Below are positions 1 to 8,487 of a stretch of DNA of 64,000 nt, in pieces (the stretch's first letter is position 1; each line of letters starts with the position of its first letter). This DNA comes from Acidobacteriota bacterium. GTDB lineage: Bacteria > Acidobacteriota > Vicinamibacteria > Vicinamibacterales > SCN-69-37. The stretch is from NCBI GenBank assembly GCA_020853395.1, contig JADYYY010000019.1, forward strand, positions 310,001 through 374,000. Reading direction: 5' to 3'. The notes beneath the pieces are model-generated. The model was not told the DNA's origin and searched no databases. It saw only the letters and a list, made by a program, of their open reading frames with translations. The position numbers and the translations under genes are program-made.

Positions 1-1501
1 GACGATCGTCGTCACCGAAGCGACGACGATGGGCGGCGCGCAGCAGCGCGGCGGGACGCGCACGCTGTCGATGTCGTTCGGATCGGATCTGGATTACGTC
101 CGCGGCATCCATTCCTTCCGAACCGGCGTGCAGATCGACGGGTCGAGCTATCGCAGCGATCAGACGTCCAACTACCTCGGCACCTACACGTTCGAGAACC
201 TCGACGCCTATCTCGCCGGCCGCCCGCGAAGCTACACGCGGCGCATCGGCGATCCAGAGGTCAGCTACCGGAGCCTGCAGGCCGGCGTGTACATCCAGGA
301 CGACATCCGCCTGCGCAAGAACCTCACGCTCTCGCCGGGCATCCGGTACGAAGCGCAGGCGCATCTCGGGGACTACCTGAACCTCGGCCCGCGCTTCGGC
401 GTGACCTGGGCGCCGTTCGCGAGCGGCCGCACGACGCTGCGCGCGAGCGCCGGGATCTTCTACGACTGGCTGAGCATGAACACGTATCGCCAGACGCTGC
501 AGGTCGACGGCTTCCGGCAGCAGGAGATCAACATCATCGACCCGGCGTACCCGGATCCCGGAACCGGCGCCGGCGTGACGCCGCCGATGAACCGGTACGT
601 GCTCGCCGACACGCTCACGATGGGGCGGAGCGACCGGTTCAGCACGGGCGTGTCCCAGAGCTTCGGCCGGCCGTTGACGGTCAACTTCACCTACGCGTAC
701 ATCCGCGCGGAGCACCTGCTCGTCGGCGCCAACCTGAACGCGCCGATCGACGGCGTTCGTCCCGATCCGGTGTTCGCCAACGTGATCCAGGCCGTGGATC
801 TCGGGCGGTCGCGCCAGCACACGCTGACGACGAACTTCAACGTGAACCTCGCGCCGCCGGGGCCACCGCCGGTGCCGGGTACCGGCAAGCTCTTCGTGGG
901 GCGCCGGCAGCTCACGCTCAACGGCACCTGGACGCACGCGTATCTTCGGAACAACACCGACGGCGCGTTCTCGACGCCCGCCACCAATGACCTGTCGCAG
1001 GAATGGGGTCCCGGCCTCGGCGACGTCCGGAACCGACTGAACCTGTCGATCCTCACGGGCGCGATCAGGAACTTCACCGCGCGGTTCGGCGTGTCGATGA
1101 GCTCGGCGCCGCCGCTCACCGCGCGCACGGGCACGGACGACAACGGCGATCTCGTGTTCAACGATCGGCCGGACGGCTACGGGCGCAACTCGCTGCGCAC
1201 GACCGGCACGTTCAACGCGGATGCCGGCTTCAGCTACGCCTTCGCGCTCGGCACGAAGCGCGTGCAGAGCGGCGGCGGGATCTCCGTCTCCGGCTCGTCG
1301 TCGGGCGGCTACACGGTGACGCAGATCGCGTCGCAGGAAGTGCCGCGCTATCGGCTGAACGTCAACGTCAGCATCAACAACATCACCAACCACGCGAACT
1401 ACAGCGGCTACGGCGCGGTCGTCACGTCGCCCGGCTTCCTGAAGCCGAACGCGGCGTTCGGGACGAGGCGGATCTCGTTCAATACCAACCTGAGCTTCTG
1501 A
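1..1501 (+). CDS. TonB-dependent outer-membrane receptor, C-terminal part (5' end outside window)
   Basis: The reading frame is open from base 2, so the start lies upstream of the window. The visible part, about 499 residues, is the beta-barrel of a TonB-dependent receptor: alternating polar/aromatic strands, an extracellular-loop-rich middle, and a last strand ending in phenylalanine, as the BAM machinery requires. Proteins of this large Oar/carboxypeptidase-regulatory type are abundant in Acidobacteriota and are thought to import large or complexed nutrients; that is family knowledge, and the substrate cannot be read here. The plug domain and any N-terminal carboxypeptidase-like domain are not visible. 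The gene is followed by a GC-rich hairpin. The class is fairly sure; the ligand is unknown. Confidence 0.85.
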   Translation, partial: TIVVTEATTMGGAQQRGGTRTLSMSFGSDLDYVRGIHSFRTGVQIDGSSYRSDQTSNYLGTYTFENLDAYLAGRPRSYTRRIGDPEVSYRSLQAGVYIQDDIRLRKNLTLSPGIRYEAQAHLGDYLNLGPRFGVTWAPFASGRTTLRASAGIFYDWLSMNTYRQTLQVDGFRQQEINIIDPAYPDPGTGAGVTPPMNRYVLADTLTMGRSDRFSTGVSQSFGRPLTVNFTYAYIRAEHLLVGANLNAPIDGVRPDPVFANVIQAVDLGRSRQHTLTTNFNVNLAPPGPPPVPGTGKLFVGRRQLTLNGTWTHAYLRNNTDGAFSTPATNDLSQEWGPGLGDVRNRLNLSILTGAIRNFTARFGVSMSSAPPLTARTGTDDNGDLVFNDRPDGYGRNSLRTTGTFNADAGFSYAFALGTKRVQSGGGISVSGSSSGGYTVTQIASQEVPRYRLNVNVSINNITNHANYSGYGAVVTSPGFLKPNAAFGTRRISFNTNLSF

Positions 1502-1535
1502 AGAGCGGCGCAGGCTTGGGGCCGCGCCTCCGCAT

Positions 1536-1562
1536 CCCGCCGGCCCGAAGGCTGGCGGCGGG
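1536..1562 (+). terminator. GC-rich hairpin after the TonB receptor gene
   Basis: CCCGCCGGCC and GGCTGGCGGCGGG form a near-perfect stem around a CGAA tetraloop, 35 bases after the receptor stop codon. There is no clear T-run after it, so it may be a weak terminator or an mRNA 3'-end stabiliser. It also lies 31 bases beyond the 3' end of the convergent toxin gene. Confidence 0.35.
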
Positions 1563-1592
1563 CGTCTGTCTGGATTGGCCGTTGGCGAGCGG

Positions 1593-2003
1593 CTACTTCG
1601 GGTTGAAGACCGGAACACCGAGCCCGGCGAAGTCGCGCTCATTTCTCGACACGATCGTCAGGCCGTGTACGCGGGCCGTGGCGGCCAGCATCGTGTCGAT
1701 GACGGGAACCGACCGCCGGACATCGGCTCGCAGCCGTCCCCAGGCCTCGGCCACCGTCTCGTCGACCGGCAGCAGGCGATCCGAGTAGACGGTCGTCAGC
1801 GTGGTGAGCCAGGCGTCGAGCGTGCGGGCACGCGCCGCCTCCTTCGTGCGCAGGCGTTCGACGCCTTCGCGGATCTCGCCGAGCGTCAGGACGCTGACGA
1901 ACAGGTCATCGGCGTCCTGCCGGTCGAACCACGCGGTCAGCCCGGCCGCCGGGCGAGGCCGGCGAAGCTCGGACAGGATGGTCGTATCGAGCAGGAACGT
2001 CAC
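1593..2003 (-). CDS. vapC: PIN-domain ribonuclease toxin (VapC/FitB type)
   Basis: This 136-residue protein is a complete PIN domain. Acidic metal-binding residues expected for the family are visible: D6 in LLDTTILSEL, E43 in LTLGEIREG, D103 in PVIDTMLAA and D124 in the SRNERDF motif. PIN toxins are Mg2+-dependent RNases that block translation, commonly by cutting tRNA or rRNA; the target here is not predictable. The start codon overlaps the antitoxin stop codon by 4 bases, the usual coupling in these pairs. It lies convergent to the TonB receptor gene. The FitB subgroup is the closest by motif (the SRNERDF and PVIDTMLAA signatures). Confidence in the family is high. Confidence 0.9.
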   Translation of the reverse strand: MTFLLDTTILSELRRPRPAAGLTAWFDRQDADDLFVSVLTLGEIREGVERLRTKEAARARTLDAWLTTLTTVYSDRLLPVDETVAEAWGRLRADVRRSVPVIDTMLAATARVHGLTIVSRNERDFAGLGVPVFNPK

Positions 2004-2230
2004 AGATCGACCGTCCTTCCGGTATCTCGCAATCGTCGAAGGCGCAACGACCCGGCGCCGGGCATGAGCTTGAGAAACGCCTTGAAGTCCCGGCCAGTCC
2101 GTTCTGGCGACAGGGCCGACTCCAGGATCGATCGGTGTTCCGCCTCCGCGGATCGCCCCGCCTTCGCCGCCCGCTGCTTCAGCGCGCGGACGAGCCTGGG
2201 CGCGACGTTCCTCACGATCAACTGCGACAT
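2000..2230 (-). CDS. vapB: Ribbon-helix-helix antitoxin (VapB/FitA type)
   Basis: This 76-residue protein begins MSQLIVRNV, the beta-strand of a FitA-like ribbon-helix-helix DNA-binding domain, followed by two helices (LVRALKQRAAKAGRSAEAEHRSILESAL). The C-terminal tail is basic and probably wraps the toxin. I chose the ATG at 2230 because the residues upstream do not resemble the fold and because an operator-like inverted repeat lies directly at this codon. The antitoxin should neutralise the toxin and autorepress the pair by binding that repeat. Its stop overlaps the toxin start. This is the standard antitoxin-first order. Confidence 0.85.
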   Translation of the reverse strand: MSQLIVRNVAPRLVRALKQRAAKAGRSAEAEHRSILESALSPERTGRDFKAFLKLMPGAGSLRLRRLRDTGRTVDL

Positions 2231-2250
2231 GCTAGCAATGATAGCATCGT
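2230..2250 (-). promoter_or_regulatory. Operator/promoter of the vapBC pair
   Basis: On the plus strand TGCTAGCA and TGATAGCA are arranged as an imperfect inverted repeat around one base, directly against the antitoxin ATG. It resembles the TGCTATCA-type half-sites described for FitAB. On the minus strand it also contains TGCTATCAT, an extended -10 element (TG, one base, TATCAT) 7 bases before the ATG. Antitoxin binding would therefore cover both promoter and start codon. The mRNA may be leaderless. Confidence 0.55.
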
Positions 2251-2280
2251 CGGCCTGCACCGCCGCCGAGTGCGGGCGCA

Positions 2281-2635
2281 CGGCGTATGGCTTCCGTCGA
2301 AAAGGCGGCGGCTCGATTCGTCGTTCGCGAGCACTCCGGCGCGCGTTGGTCGAGCACGGTGGCGGCGGCGGGATCGAACCGCGCCACGCAAGGCTAGTCG
2401 GCCCGGCGGCAGAGCTTTGTCAGCCCGAGTTCGCGAAAGTCTGCCGCGACTCAGACTCTTGAAGAAGAGCCGAAAGAATCGTCGATTTGCGCGCTGGTCG
2501 GATTGTCTTTCTGTTGGATTTCACGCCGGCAGACAGGTATCGTCGCTGTCCTCGGTGAGAAGACGAGCCAAGGCGAGCTCGTCCACTGGCAGCAAGAGCT
2601 TGGGCTCGGTCATTGCGAGCGAAGGGGGGCGCGGA
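2281..2635. other. Intergenic stretch without a gene
   Basis: No reading frame here has coding character. A minus-strand piece near 2360-2390 resembles the T-loop and 3' acceptor end of a tRNA or tmRNA (GGTTCGATCCCGCCGCC then GCCACC). Its stem pairs over only 4 bases and no 5' acceptor partner exists, so I do not call an RNA gene. It could be a degenerate attachment-site remnant next to the toxin-antitoxin pair. Confidence 0.3.
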
Positions 2636-3430
2636 ATGTCGGTCTCGTTTCCAGGAGCAATCTCGATTCATGACGAGCGGGATGCTGATGCTTTCCGTGT
2701 CGCGGTCTGCCGGCCACGCTCTTCGCGGCATGAGAACCTGTCGCGACTGTCGCTTTGCGTTGCGATGGCGATGATCGTGCTCGGCGTTGGTCGCGCAGCT
2801 CAGGCGTCACCGATCTTCTATTCCGATCGCGCCTCGTTCCTCAGCGCCGTGGCGCCTGCGACCAACATCGACTTCGAGGGCATCGCCCCCGCCGGTTCGT
2901 ACGCCGACATCTTCGGCGACACGATCAGCGGCGTGACCTTCACGACCGACTCGGGCCTTCTGGTTGCCATCGATCCGGGCTTCGCCCCCAGTTACTACGA
3001 CTGGGGCTCTGGCGCCACGGCCATTGGCTACTACTATGCCGATCCGATACGTGCGGCGCTGCCGGCAGGCAAGAACGCCGTCGGTGCGGACGTGATGATC
3101 GTCGATTACGACAATGGCGGCGTCGCCGAGCAGATGTTCGCGACGATCACGCTGCTCGACGCCACGACCGTCACGCAATCCATCACCACGCTGGCGATGC
3201 CCGGCCGGGCGTTCATGGGCTTCACCGCCGATCAGCCGATTGTCTCGATCGCCTTCTACACGCCGGACATTTCGGGTGGCAGCGGGCCCAACTACTACCC
3301 ATTCTCCGCAATCGACAACCTCGTCGTCTCGACCACGCCCGTGCCCGAGCCGTCGTCGCTTCTGTTGGTGGCGACGATGGGCGCAGCCCTGCTTCGTCGT
3401 CGGATCAAGCCCTCGAGGACGAGGCTCTGA
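2636..3430 (+). CDS. PEP-CTERM sorting-domain protein
   Basis: This secreted protein of about 264 residues has an N-terminal hydrophobic signal segment (VAMAMIVLGVGRAAQA, likely cut before SPIF) and a C-terminal sorting signal: the motif VPEPSS, a hydrophobic stretch LLLVATMGAALL and a basic RRR tail. Such tails are recognised by exosortase in the inner membrane, which removes them on the way to the cell surface or matrix (family knowledge). The middle is Gly/Tyr/Asp-rich and has no recognised enzyme motif. I chose the ATG at 2636 because AAGGGGGG lies just upstream; the ATG at 2765 would give a shorter signal peptide and cannot be excluded. No exosortase gene is in the window. Confidence 0.75.
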   Translation: MSVSFPGAISIHDERDADAFRVAVCRPRSSRHENLSRLSLCVAMAMIVLGVGRAAQASPIFYSDRASFLSAVAPATNIDFEGIAPAGSYADIFGDTISGVTFTTDSGLLVAIDPGFAPSYYDWGSGATAIGYYYADPIRAALPAGKNAVGADVMIVDYDNGGVAEQMFATITLLDATTVTQSITTLAMPGRAFMGFTADQPIVSIAFYTPDISGGSGPNYYPFSAIDNLVVSTTPVPEPSSLLLVATMGAALLRRRIKPSRTRL

Positions 3431-3816
3431 CGACGGTAGACGGAACGACACGTTCTCAGCCGCCGAGCCTCGTGTTGCGCCCGCGATCGCCCCACCGCGG
3501 CTCGTCCTCGTAGTGCCAGCGGGGATGGAACACTTCCATCACTCGATCGCCGACTGGAGCCGCGCAAACCGCCTGGGCGCGCCGCTCGAAGAGTGATCCG
3601 TTCGCCGCTCGAGAAGTAGGCCGCCTGAGGACCTAAACAGCAGGTCGCGCGCGAGGTGGGCATCTCGTGGGTGACGGTGACTGTTTGAGCCAGACGGCGC
3701 CGGGCTCGCTTGGTGGCCCGAGCCCCGGTCCAGGTCCGGCCCAGGGTCCAGCTACGGATTCGAGATCCTCGCCGATCCCATGAACGGCGTCCACGAGTCC
3801 CAGGAGCAGAACAACA
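3431..3816. other. Intergenic stretch, no gene recognised
   Basis: No frame has convincing coding character. A short open stretch near 3635-3690 reads QQVAREVGISWVTV before a stop, which resembles part of a helix-turn-helix, but it has no start and is far too short to assign. The run around 3715-3760 is a GC-rich, low-complexity repeat of GGTCCAG/GGCCCAG units. Confidence 0.3.
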
Positions 3817-4845
3817 GTGCCAAGGTCTTCGCTGACAACCCGTGCCCGAAGTAGCCTGGGCCCCCTGCTGCTCCTGATCGCGCTGGTCACCTGGAACACT
3901 GCGCTGGCCAGGGCGCAGAACGTCTACTGCGACGCGTCCCAGTTCGACGGGCTCACCAACGTGTGGAAGTCGGAGCCGGATCAGAACACCCGCGGGATTC
4001 CGGCCGGTGAGCTCGCAGCCGAGCGGAAGATCATGCAGCGCGTGGTGCAGATGTTCAGGTCGACGTTCGTGCCGACGGGCGCCATCGGCTACTACGAAGT
4101 GAACTACGACATCCTGCCGCAGGCCGTGACGAACAAGGACCGCTATGGCAACACCTACATCTTCACGCTGAGCAATCACAAGATCGAGTGCCGCAACGGC
4201 AAGCCGGTTGCGTTGGATGTGTCGCTCGGCAACGTCTCGGTCCAGGTGAACATGCACTTCGTCGGCGAGGCCGAGCGAGGCGATTCGTACGCCGGCTTCA
4301 GCTACCTGCCGCGCGGGTACTATCAGCTCAAGGACAGGATCGCGCTGCCACAGGCCACGGCCGACGGGATCCAGGAGTTCAACTTCGTCGACGGCACGAC
4401 GGTCTGGTGGCTCACCCGGGCAGGCGCCCTGCCGTTTCGCTACGTCACCAGGCGCGAGTTCCTGACCAGGCAGATCGAGATCGTGGGATCCAGGTCGAGT
4501 CCCAGCCCCGGACTGCTGGCGTACTACCGGCGGCTGCTCGGCGAAGCCACCGATGAAATCGCGTTCATCAAACAGGCCGAGGTGCTCGGGCTCACTGAGC
4601 GCGGCTATGTCTTCACGTCGCTCGAGGACAGGGCGAACCGAGTCTACGTCACCGTGAACCCCGACTACTACGACCGCAGCGTGCCGAAGTCGGCGCCGCA
4701 GCACATTCTGATCAGGGTGAAGCGTGAGGACGTGGCCTTTCTGAACCGCACGGGAAACGGCGCTCGTCATCTCGAGAGCATGGAGAAGCTCCGCGAGATC
4801 GCCCGCACCAACCTTCCCGAGCTTCGAGCGATGGTGAAGCCGTGA
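3817..4845 (+). CDS. Secreted protein of unknown function
   Basis: This 342-residue protein begins at GTG, with AGGAG 12 bases upstream. Its signal peptide is clear: a basic n-region, hydrophobic LGPLLLLIALVTW and a probable cleavage after ALARA, before QNVYCD. I do not recognise the mature part. It is rich in Tyr, Phe and Asn, alternates beta-like segments (GYYEVNYDIL, YGNTYIFTLSN, SVQVNMHFVG) and ends in a charged helix (HLESMEKLREIARTNLPELRAMV). It has no lipobox, no membrane segment after the signal and no catalytic motif, so it is probably periplasmic or extracellular. It stands alone between intergenic regions. Confidence 0.65.
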   Translation: MPRSSLTTRARSSLGPLLLLIALVTWNTALARAQNVYCDASQFDGLTNVWKSEPDQNTRGIPAGELAAERKIMQRVVQMFRSTFVPTGAIGYYEVNYDILPQAVTNKDRYGNTYIFTLSNHKIECRNGKPVALDVSLGNVSVQVNMHFVGEAERGDSYAGFSYLPRGYYQLKDRIALPQATADGIQEFNFVDGTTVWWLTRAGALPFRYVTRREFLTRQIEIVGSRSSPSPGLLAYYRRLLGEATDEIAFIKQAEVLGLTERGYVFTSLEDRANRVYVTVNPDYYDRSVPKSAPQHILIRVKREDVAFLNRTGNGARHLESMEKLREIARTNLPELRAMVKP

Positions 4846-5049
4846 TCCGGCGCCTGCCGACCGTGCCGGTCGACGCGCCGGCGAGCGTCGTCGCGGCGCT
4901 TGGCCGACACCGTCGACTCGAGCTGCTCTCGCGACCGAGTCTCGAGCCGAACTCGTTCGTGCGCTGAGCACGGTCGAGGCATCAGCGCAAATCGCCGCGG
5001 CGAACCGCGCGCGGTGACATCCGTGCCGCTCCCGGCGTGAGGCTCGGTC

Positions 5050-5544
5050 TCAAGCCATGTAGCACGAAAGACGTCCCGTGCCGTAGCGCGGAACGTCGAT
5101 CTCGAAGTCGGCCTTCGCGGCGGGCTGCTGCACGGCCACGATGGCGGCCTCGTCGAGCGGCTCTGCCGGCGTGCGGCGCAGGTCGACCAGCCGTACGTGC
5201 ACCGCGTTGGTCTGGTTGTTGAAGCTCGACGCCAGCACGTTCATGACCTCGCGCAGGTTGTCGTAGATCATGTCGTCGATCGTGTTCCGGTTGACCATCT
5301 CCTCGGCGACGCGCGCCGGGATCATGGTCATGGCGGCGCCGATCGCGGTGCCCAGCTCGAGGTCGCAGGCCATCACCGCCGCCACCTCGTCGTCGTCGCG
5401 CCGGTAGACCGCGGCAACAGCCGGCTTGGACGAACGCGGATTGACCGGTGAGCCCTGGCGGACGGTGACCTGCACGCCGAGAATGCCGGCGATCAGCCGG
5501 CGGAGGTCGTTGGCGACGGGCACGGACATCGAAGTCGTCGTCAT
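5050..5544 (-). CDS. CheX/CheC-like phosphatase candidate
   Basis: This 164-residue protein carries D95-xxx-E99-xx-N102 (DNLREVMN), the pattern of the CheC/CheX/FliY family in which Glu and Asn position the attacking water on phospho-CheY. It also shows the family's alpha/beta character, with AAVMACDLELGTAIGAAM ahead of the motif. It probably dephosphorylates CheY. It starts 9 bases after the stop of the minus-strand cheY and has a good ribosome site (AGAGG), so the two form an operon divergent from cheA. Identity to CheX proper is weak: the glycine usual after the motif is a serine here. It could instead be a CheC-fold adaptor. Confidence 0.6.
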   Translation of the reverse strand: MTTTSMSVPVANDLRRLIAGILGVQVTVRQGSPVNPRSSKPAVAAVYRRDDDEVAAVMACDLELGTAIGAAMTMIPARVAEEMVNRNTIDDMIYDNLREVMNVLASSFNNQTNAVHVRLVDLRRTPAEPLDEAAIVAVQQPAAKADFEIDVPRYGTGRLSCYMA

Positions 5545-5552
5545 CGCGACCT

Positions 5553-5912
5553 CTAGACGAGCGCACCGAGCGCGTCCTGGAACGCCTCGACCGTGAACGG
5601 CTTCACGATCAGGAACAGCGCGCCGGCGGCGGCCGCCTGTTCCCGCATGGCCGCCGTGCTCTCCGACGTCACGAACCCGAATTTCACCCTGAGGCCTTCG
5701 GCATTGAGCTGCGTCAGCAGCTCGATGCCGGACATGTGGGGCATGTTCCAGTCCGAGAGCACGAGATCGGGGGGCTCGGCGCGGATGGCGGCGAGGGCGA
5801 CGGCGCCGTCTTCCGCCTCTTTGATGATGGGGGCCTTGAATCCAGCCTGTCGCAGCGTGCGCGTCACGATCATGCGCATGGCACGGCTGTCATCGACGAT
5901 GAGAATGGTCAA
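5553..5912 (-). CDS. cheY: CheY-type single-domain response regulator (first copy)
   Basis: This is a stand-alone receiver domain of about 119 residues. From the TTG start at 5912 the acidic pair (VDDSRAMR), phospho-acceptor D54 in LSDWNMP, the switch residue in FVTSES and the conserved Lys in IVKPF are in their usual places. It should be phosphorylated by CheA and carry the signal to an output not encoded here. An alternative ATG at 5969 would add 19 residues with no homologue-like sequence. I prefer TTG because the fold then starts at residue 2 and GAGAG lies upstream. It is co-transcribed with the CheX-like gene and divergent from cheA. Confidence 0.85.
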   Translation of the reverse strand: MTILIVDDSRAMRMIVTRTLRQAGFKAPIIKEAEDGAVALAAIRAEPPDLVLSDWNMPHMSGIELLTQLNAEGLRVKFGFVTSESTAAMREQAAAAGALFLIVKPFTVEAFQDALGALV

Positions 5913-5969
5913 CGGAGTTCTCTCGAATCTTCCCGAGCCTTCTCGCCGGGAAGCTGGTGGACGGGACAT

Positions 5970-6271
5970 ACCGTCTTCTTCTTTCTCGTGCTTCCTCGCG
6001 CTTCGTTCCTCTTTCCATCCCTGAATCGGAGCGACGGGACGAACTTTTAGCCTGTGTTCATCGCGTCGGGCGTCCGCCGCTCAAGGAGCGTGCCACGAGG
6101 TCGATTGCGTTCCTAGCGTCGATGCCTCGTGAGTTCGAGGGATAGCGCCGGCAGAACATGACCGGTCACACACCGGTCCAGCCGCGCGACGGTCCCGAAC
6201 AGCCCGGTGCCCGCCGCACACTCCCCAGCCCGACCGATACCCATCGGCCAGCGTCTCGGAGATGAACGCGA
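5970..6271. other. Divergent intergenic region between minus-strand cheY and cheA
   Basis: About 300 bases separate the two divergent chemotaxis transcripts. Two copies of ACCGGT flank CACAC near 6161-6177. I found no clear sigma-70 or flagellar sigma-28 promoter match and no open frame with coding character. Confidence 0.3.
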
Positions 6272-8476
6272 ATGTCCGACGATTTGATCAAGGAGTTCCT
6301 GGTCGAGAGCTACGAGAACCTCGATCGTCTGGACCAGGCGCTGATCGAGCTCGAGAAGAACCCTCGCGACGTCGAGATCCTTGCGTCGATCTTCCGGACT
6401 GTTCACACCATCAAGGGGACGTGCGGCTTCCTCGGGTTCTCCAAGCTCCAGTCGATCACGCACGTGGGCGAGAACCTCTTGAGCCGGATGCGCGACGGGG
6501 TGCTCGTCCTGAACGAAGAGATCACCACGGGCCTGCTGAAGCTGGTCGACGCCATTCGTTCGCTCCTGGCCTCGATCGAGCAGACCGAAGCCGAGAACGA
6601 CGTGGACTACGGCGAGCTCGTCGCCGAGCTGACGCGTCTCACTCAGCCGTCAGGTGACGTGCCGTCGGCGCCGGTTCCGTCAGCCGCGGCGGTCCCGCTG
6701 CCGGTCGCCACGCGACCCGGATCCGAGCCGGTGGTAGACGCTCATGAGGCCGCCACCGTTCATGCGCACAGTTCCGAGATCGAGGCACCGGCAGACGCCA
6801 GCCGCGATGACCGCCGTCAGGTCGACGACCGCCGATCCGCCGTGGCCGAAACGTCGCTGCGCGTCGACGTGGGCCTGCTCGACAAGCTGATGACGCTCGT
6901 CGGCGAGCTGGTGCTCGCCCGCAACCAGATCCTCCAGTTCACCACCACGCAGCGCGACTCGAACTTCGTCGGCGCCACCCAGCGGCTGAATCTCGTCACC
7001 TCCGAGCTGCAGGAAGGCGTCATGAAGACGCGGATGCAGCCCATCGACAACGTCTGGAGCAAGTTCCCTCGCGTCGTCAGGGACCTGGCGGTGACGTGTG
7101 GCAAGCGCGTCCGGATCGAGATGATCGGCAAGGACACCGATCTCGACAAGACGATCATCGAGGCCATCAAGGACCCGTTGACACACGTGGTCCGGAACGC
7201 GGTGGACCACGGCATCGAGGCGCCCGACGTGCGGCAGTCCAGGGGCAAGAACCCGGAAGGAGCGTTGACGCTGCGCGCCTTCCACGAGGGCGGACAGATC
7301 AACATCGAGATCACCGACGATGGTGCGGGCATCGACCCGGAGCGGGTCCGCCGGAAGGTCGTCGATCGCGGCATGCTGACGCCCGAGGCGGCCGGCCGTC
7401 TCAGCGAACACGACATCGTCCGCTACATCTTCGCCCCCGGCTTCTCCACGGCGGCGACCATCTCCAACGTGTCCGGCCGTGGCGTCGGCATGGACGTGGT
7501 CAAGACCAACGTCGAACGGATTGGCGGCACGGTCGACATTCAGACGAAGGTCGGGCACGGCACCACCATCCGCATCAAGATCCCGCTGACGCTGGCCATC
7601 ATTCCAGCCCTGATGGTCACGACGGGTGGCGAGCGCTTCGCCATCCCGCAGGTCAGCCTGGTCGAGCTCGTGCGGCTCGAAGGCGAGCAGGCGCGGCTCG
7701 GGATCGAGCGCGTGCAGGACTCGCTCTTCCACCGTCTTCGCGGCGATCTCCTGCCGGTGGTCGTCCTCAACGACCAGCTCGCGTTGGCATCGGGCGCGCC
7801 GGACGACGTCATCAACATGGTGGTGCTGAACGCCGGTGGGCGTCAGTTCGGCCTGATCGTCGACGCGATCAACGACACCGAGGAGATCGTGGTGAAGCCG
7901 TTGAGCAAGCTGCTCGAGGACGTCACCGTGTTCGCCGGCGCCACGATCCTGGGCGACGGGCACGTCGCGCTGATCCTCGACGTGTTCGGGCTGGCGCAAC
8001 AGGCCGGCGTGCTGGCCGAGGCGCGGAGCGCGGGCGAGACGTCCGCCGATGCGTCGGCGGCATTGGCGGCGCCGGACGCCGTCTCGTGGCTGCTGTTCGC
8101 CGCCGCGGGGCACGACCGGCTGGCGATTCCGCTGGATCGGATCGACCGGCTCGAAGAGTTCTCGCCGGAGGTCTTGGAACGGTCTGGCGGCCGCGACGTC
8201 GTGCAGTACCGCGACGAGATCATGCCGCTCGTCTACTTCGGCAGCCCGGCCACGCCGGCTGGCGGCGGGTCGCGCCACGCCATCGTGTTCTCGAAGGATG
8301 GCCGGCGCCTCGCGCTCGTGGTGGATCGCATCGTCGACATCGCGACAGGCGCGGTGACGGTCGAGCCTTCGTTCAGCGGTCCCGGCATTCGGGGCGCTGC
8401 CGTCATTCAGCAGCGGGTCACCGACCTGGTCGACCTCGACCAACTCGTCGAGGCGTCCGGCGGTGCCGCTGCGTGA
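6272..8476 (+). CDS. cheA: Chemotaxis histidine kinase CheA with two CheW-like domains
   Basis: 734 residues. Domains in order: P1 histidine-phosphotransfer (phospho-site H45 in VHTIKGT); a Pro/Ala/Ser-rich linker at about 125-195 instead of a P2 CheY-docking domain; P3 dimerisation (about 197-260); P4 ATPase with the N box HVVRNAVDHG (about 305-314), G1 DDGAGID and G2 GRGVGMD; the P5 CheW-like domain (about 440-575); and a second CheW-like domain (about 590-730, starting WLLFAAAGHDRLAIPLDRI). CheA phosphorylates CheY and CheB under receptor control. The second coupling domain is extra compared with the enteric enzyme. It heads the plus-strand che operon; cheW follows closely. Confidence 0.95.
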   Translation: MSDDLIKEFLVESYENLDRLDQALIELEKNPRDVEILASIFRTVHTIKGTCGFLGFSKLQSITHVGENLLSRMRDGVLVLNEEITTGLLKLVDAIRSLLASIEQTEAENDVDYGELVAELTRLTQPSGDVPSAPVPSAAAVPLPVATRPGSEPVVDAHEAATVHAHSSEIEAPADASRDDRRQVDDRRSAVAETSLRVDVGLLDKLMTLVGELVLARNQILQFTTTQRDSNFVGATQRLNLVTSELQEGVMKTRMQPIDNVWSKFPRVVRDLAVTCGKRVRIEMIGKDTDLDKTIIEAIKDPLTHVVRNAVDHGIEAPDVRQSRGKNPEGALTLRAFHEGGQINIEITDDGAGIDPERVRRKVVDRGMLTPEAAGRLSEHDIVRYIFAPGFSTAATISNVSGRGVGMDVVKTNVERIGGTVDIQTKVGHGTTIRIKIPLTLAIIPALMVTTGGERFAIPQVSLVELVRLEGEQARLGIERVQDSLFHRLRGDLLPVVVLNDQLALASGAPDDVINMVVLNAGGRQFGLIVDAINDTEEIVVKPLSKLLEDVTVFAGATILGDGHVALILDVFGLAQQAGVLAEARSAGETSADASAALAAPDAVSWLLFAAAGHDRLAIPLDRIDRLEEFSPEVLERSGGRDVVQYRDEIMPLVYFGSPATPAGGGSRHAIVFSKDGRRLALVVDRIVDIATGAVTVEPSFSGPGIRGAAVIQQRVTDLVDLDQLVEASGGAAA

Positions 8477-8487
8477 GGAATCTCGTC

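Noticed and set aside
2355-2400. tRNA- or tmRNA-like 3' end on the minus strand (GGTTCGATC with GCCGCC and ACC)
   Set aside because: The T-stem pairs only 4 bases, there is no matching 5' acceptor strand, and no tmRNA 5' end or tag ORF is found at the right distance. Kept only as a possible attachment-site remnant.
3630-3695. Helix-turn-helix-like fragment QQVAREVGISWVTV
   Set aside because: No start codon, stop on both sides within about 20 codons, and no neighbouring transposase or regulator sequence.
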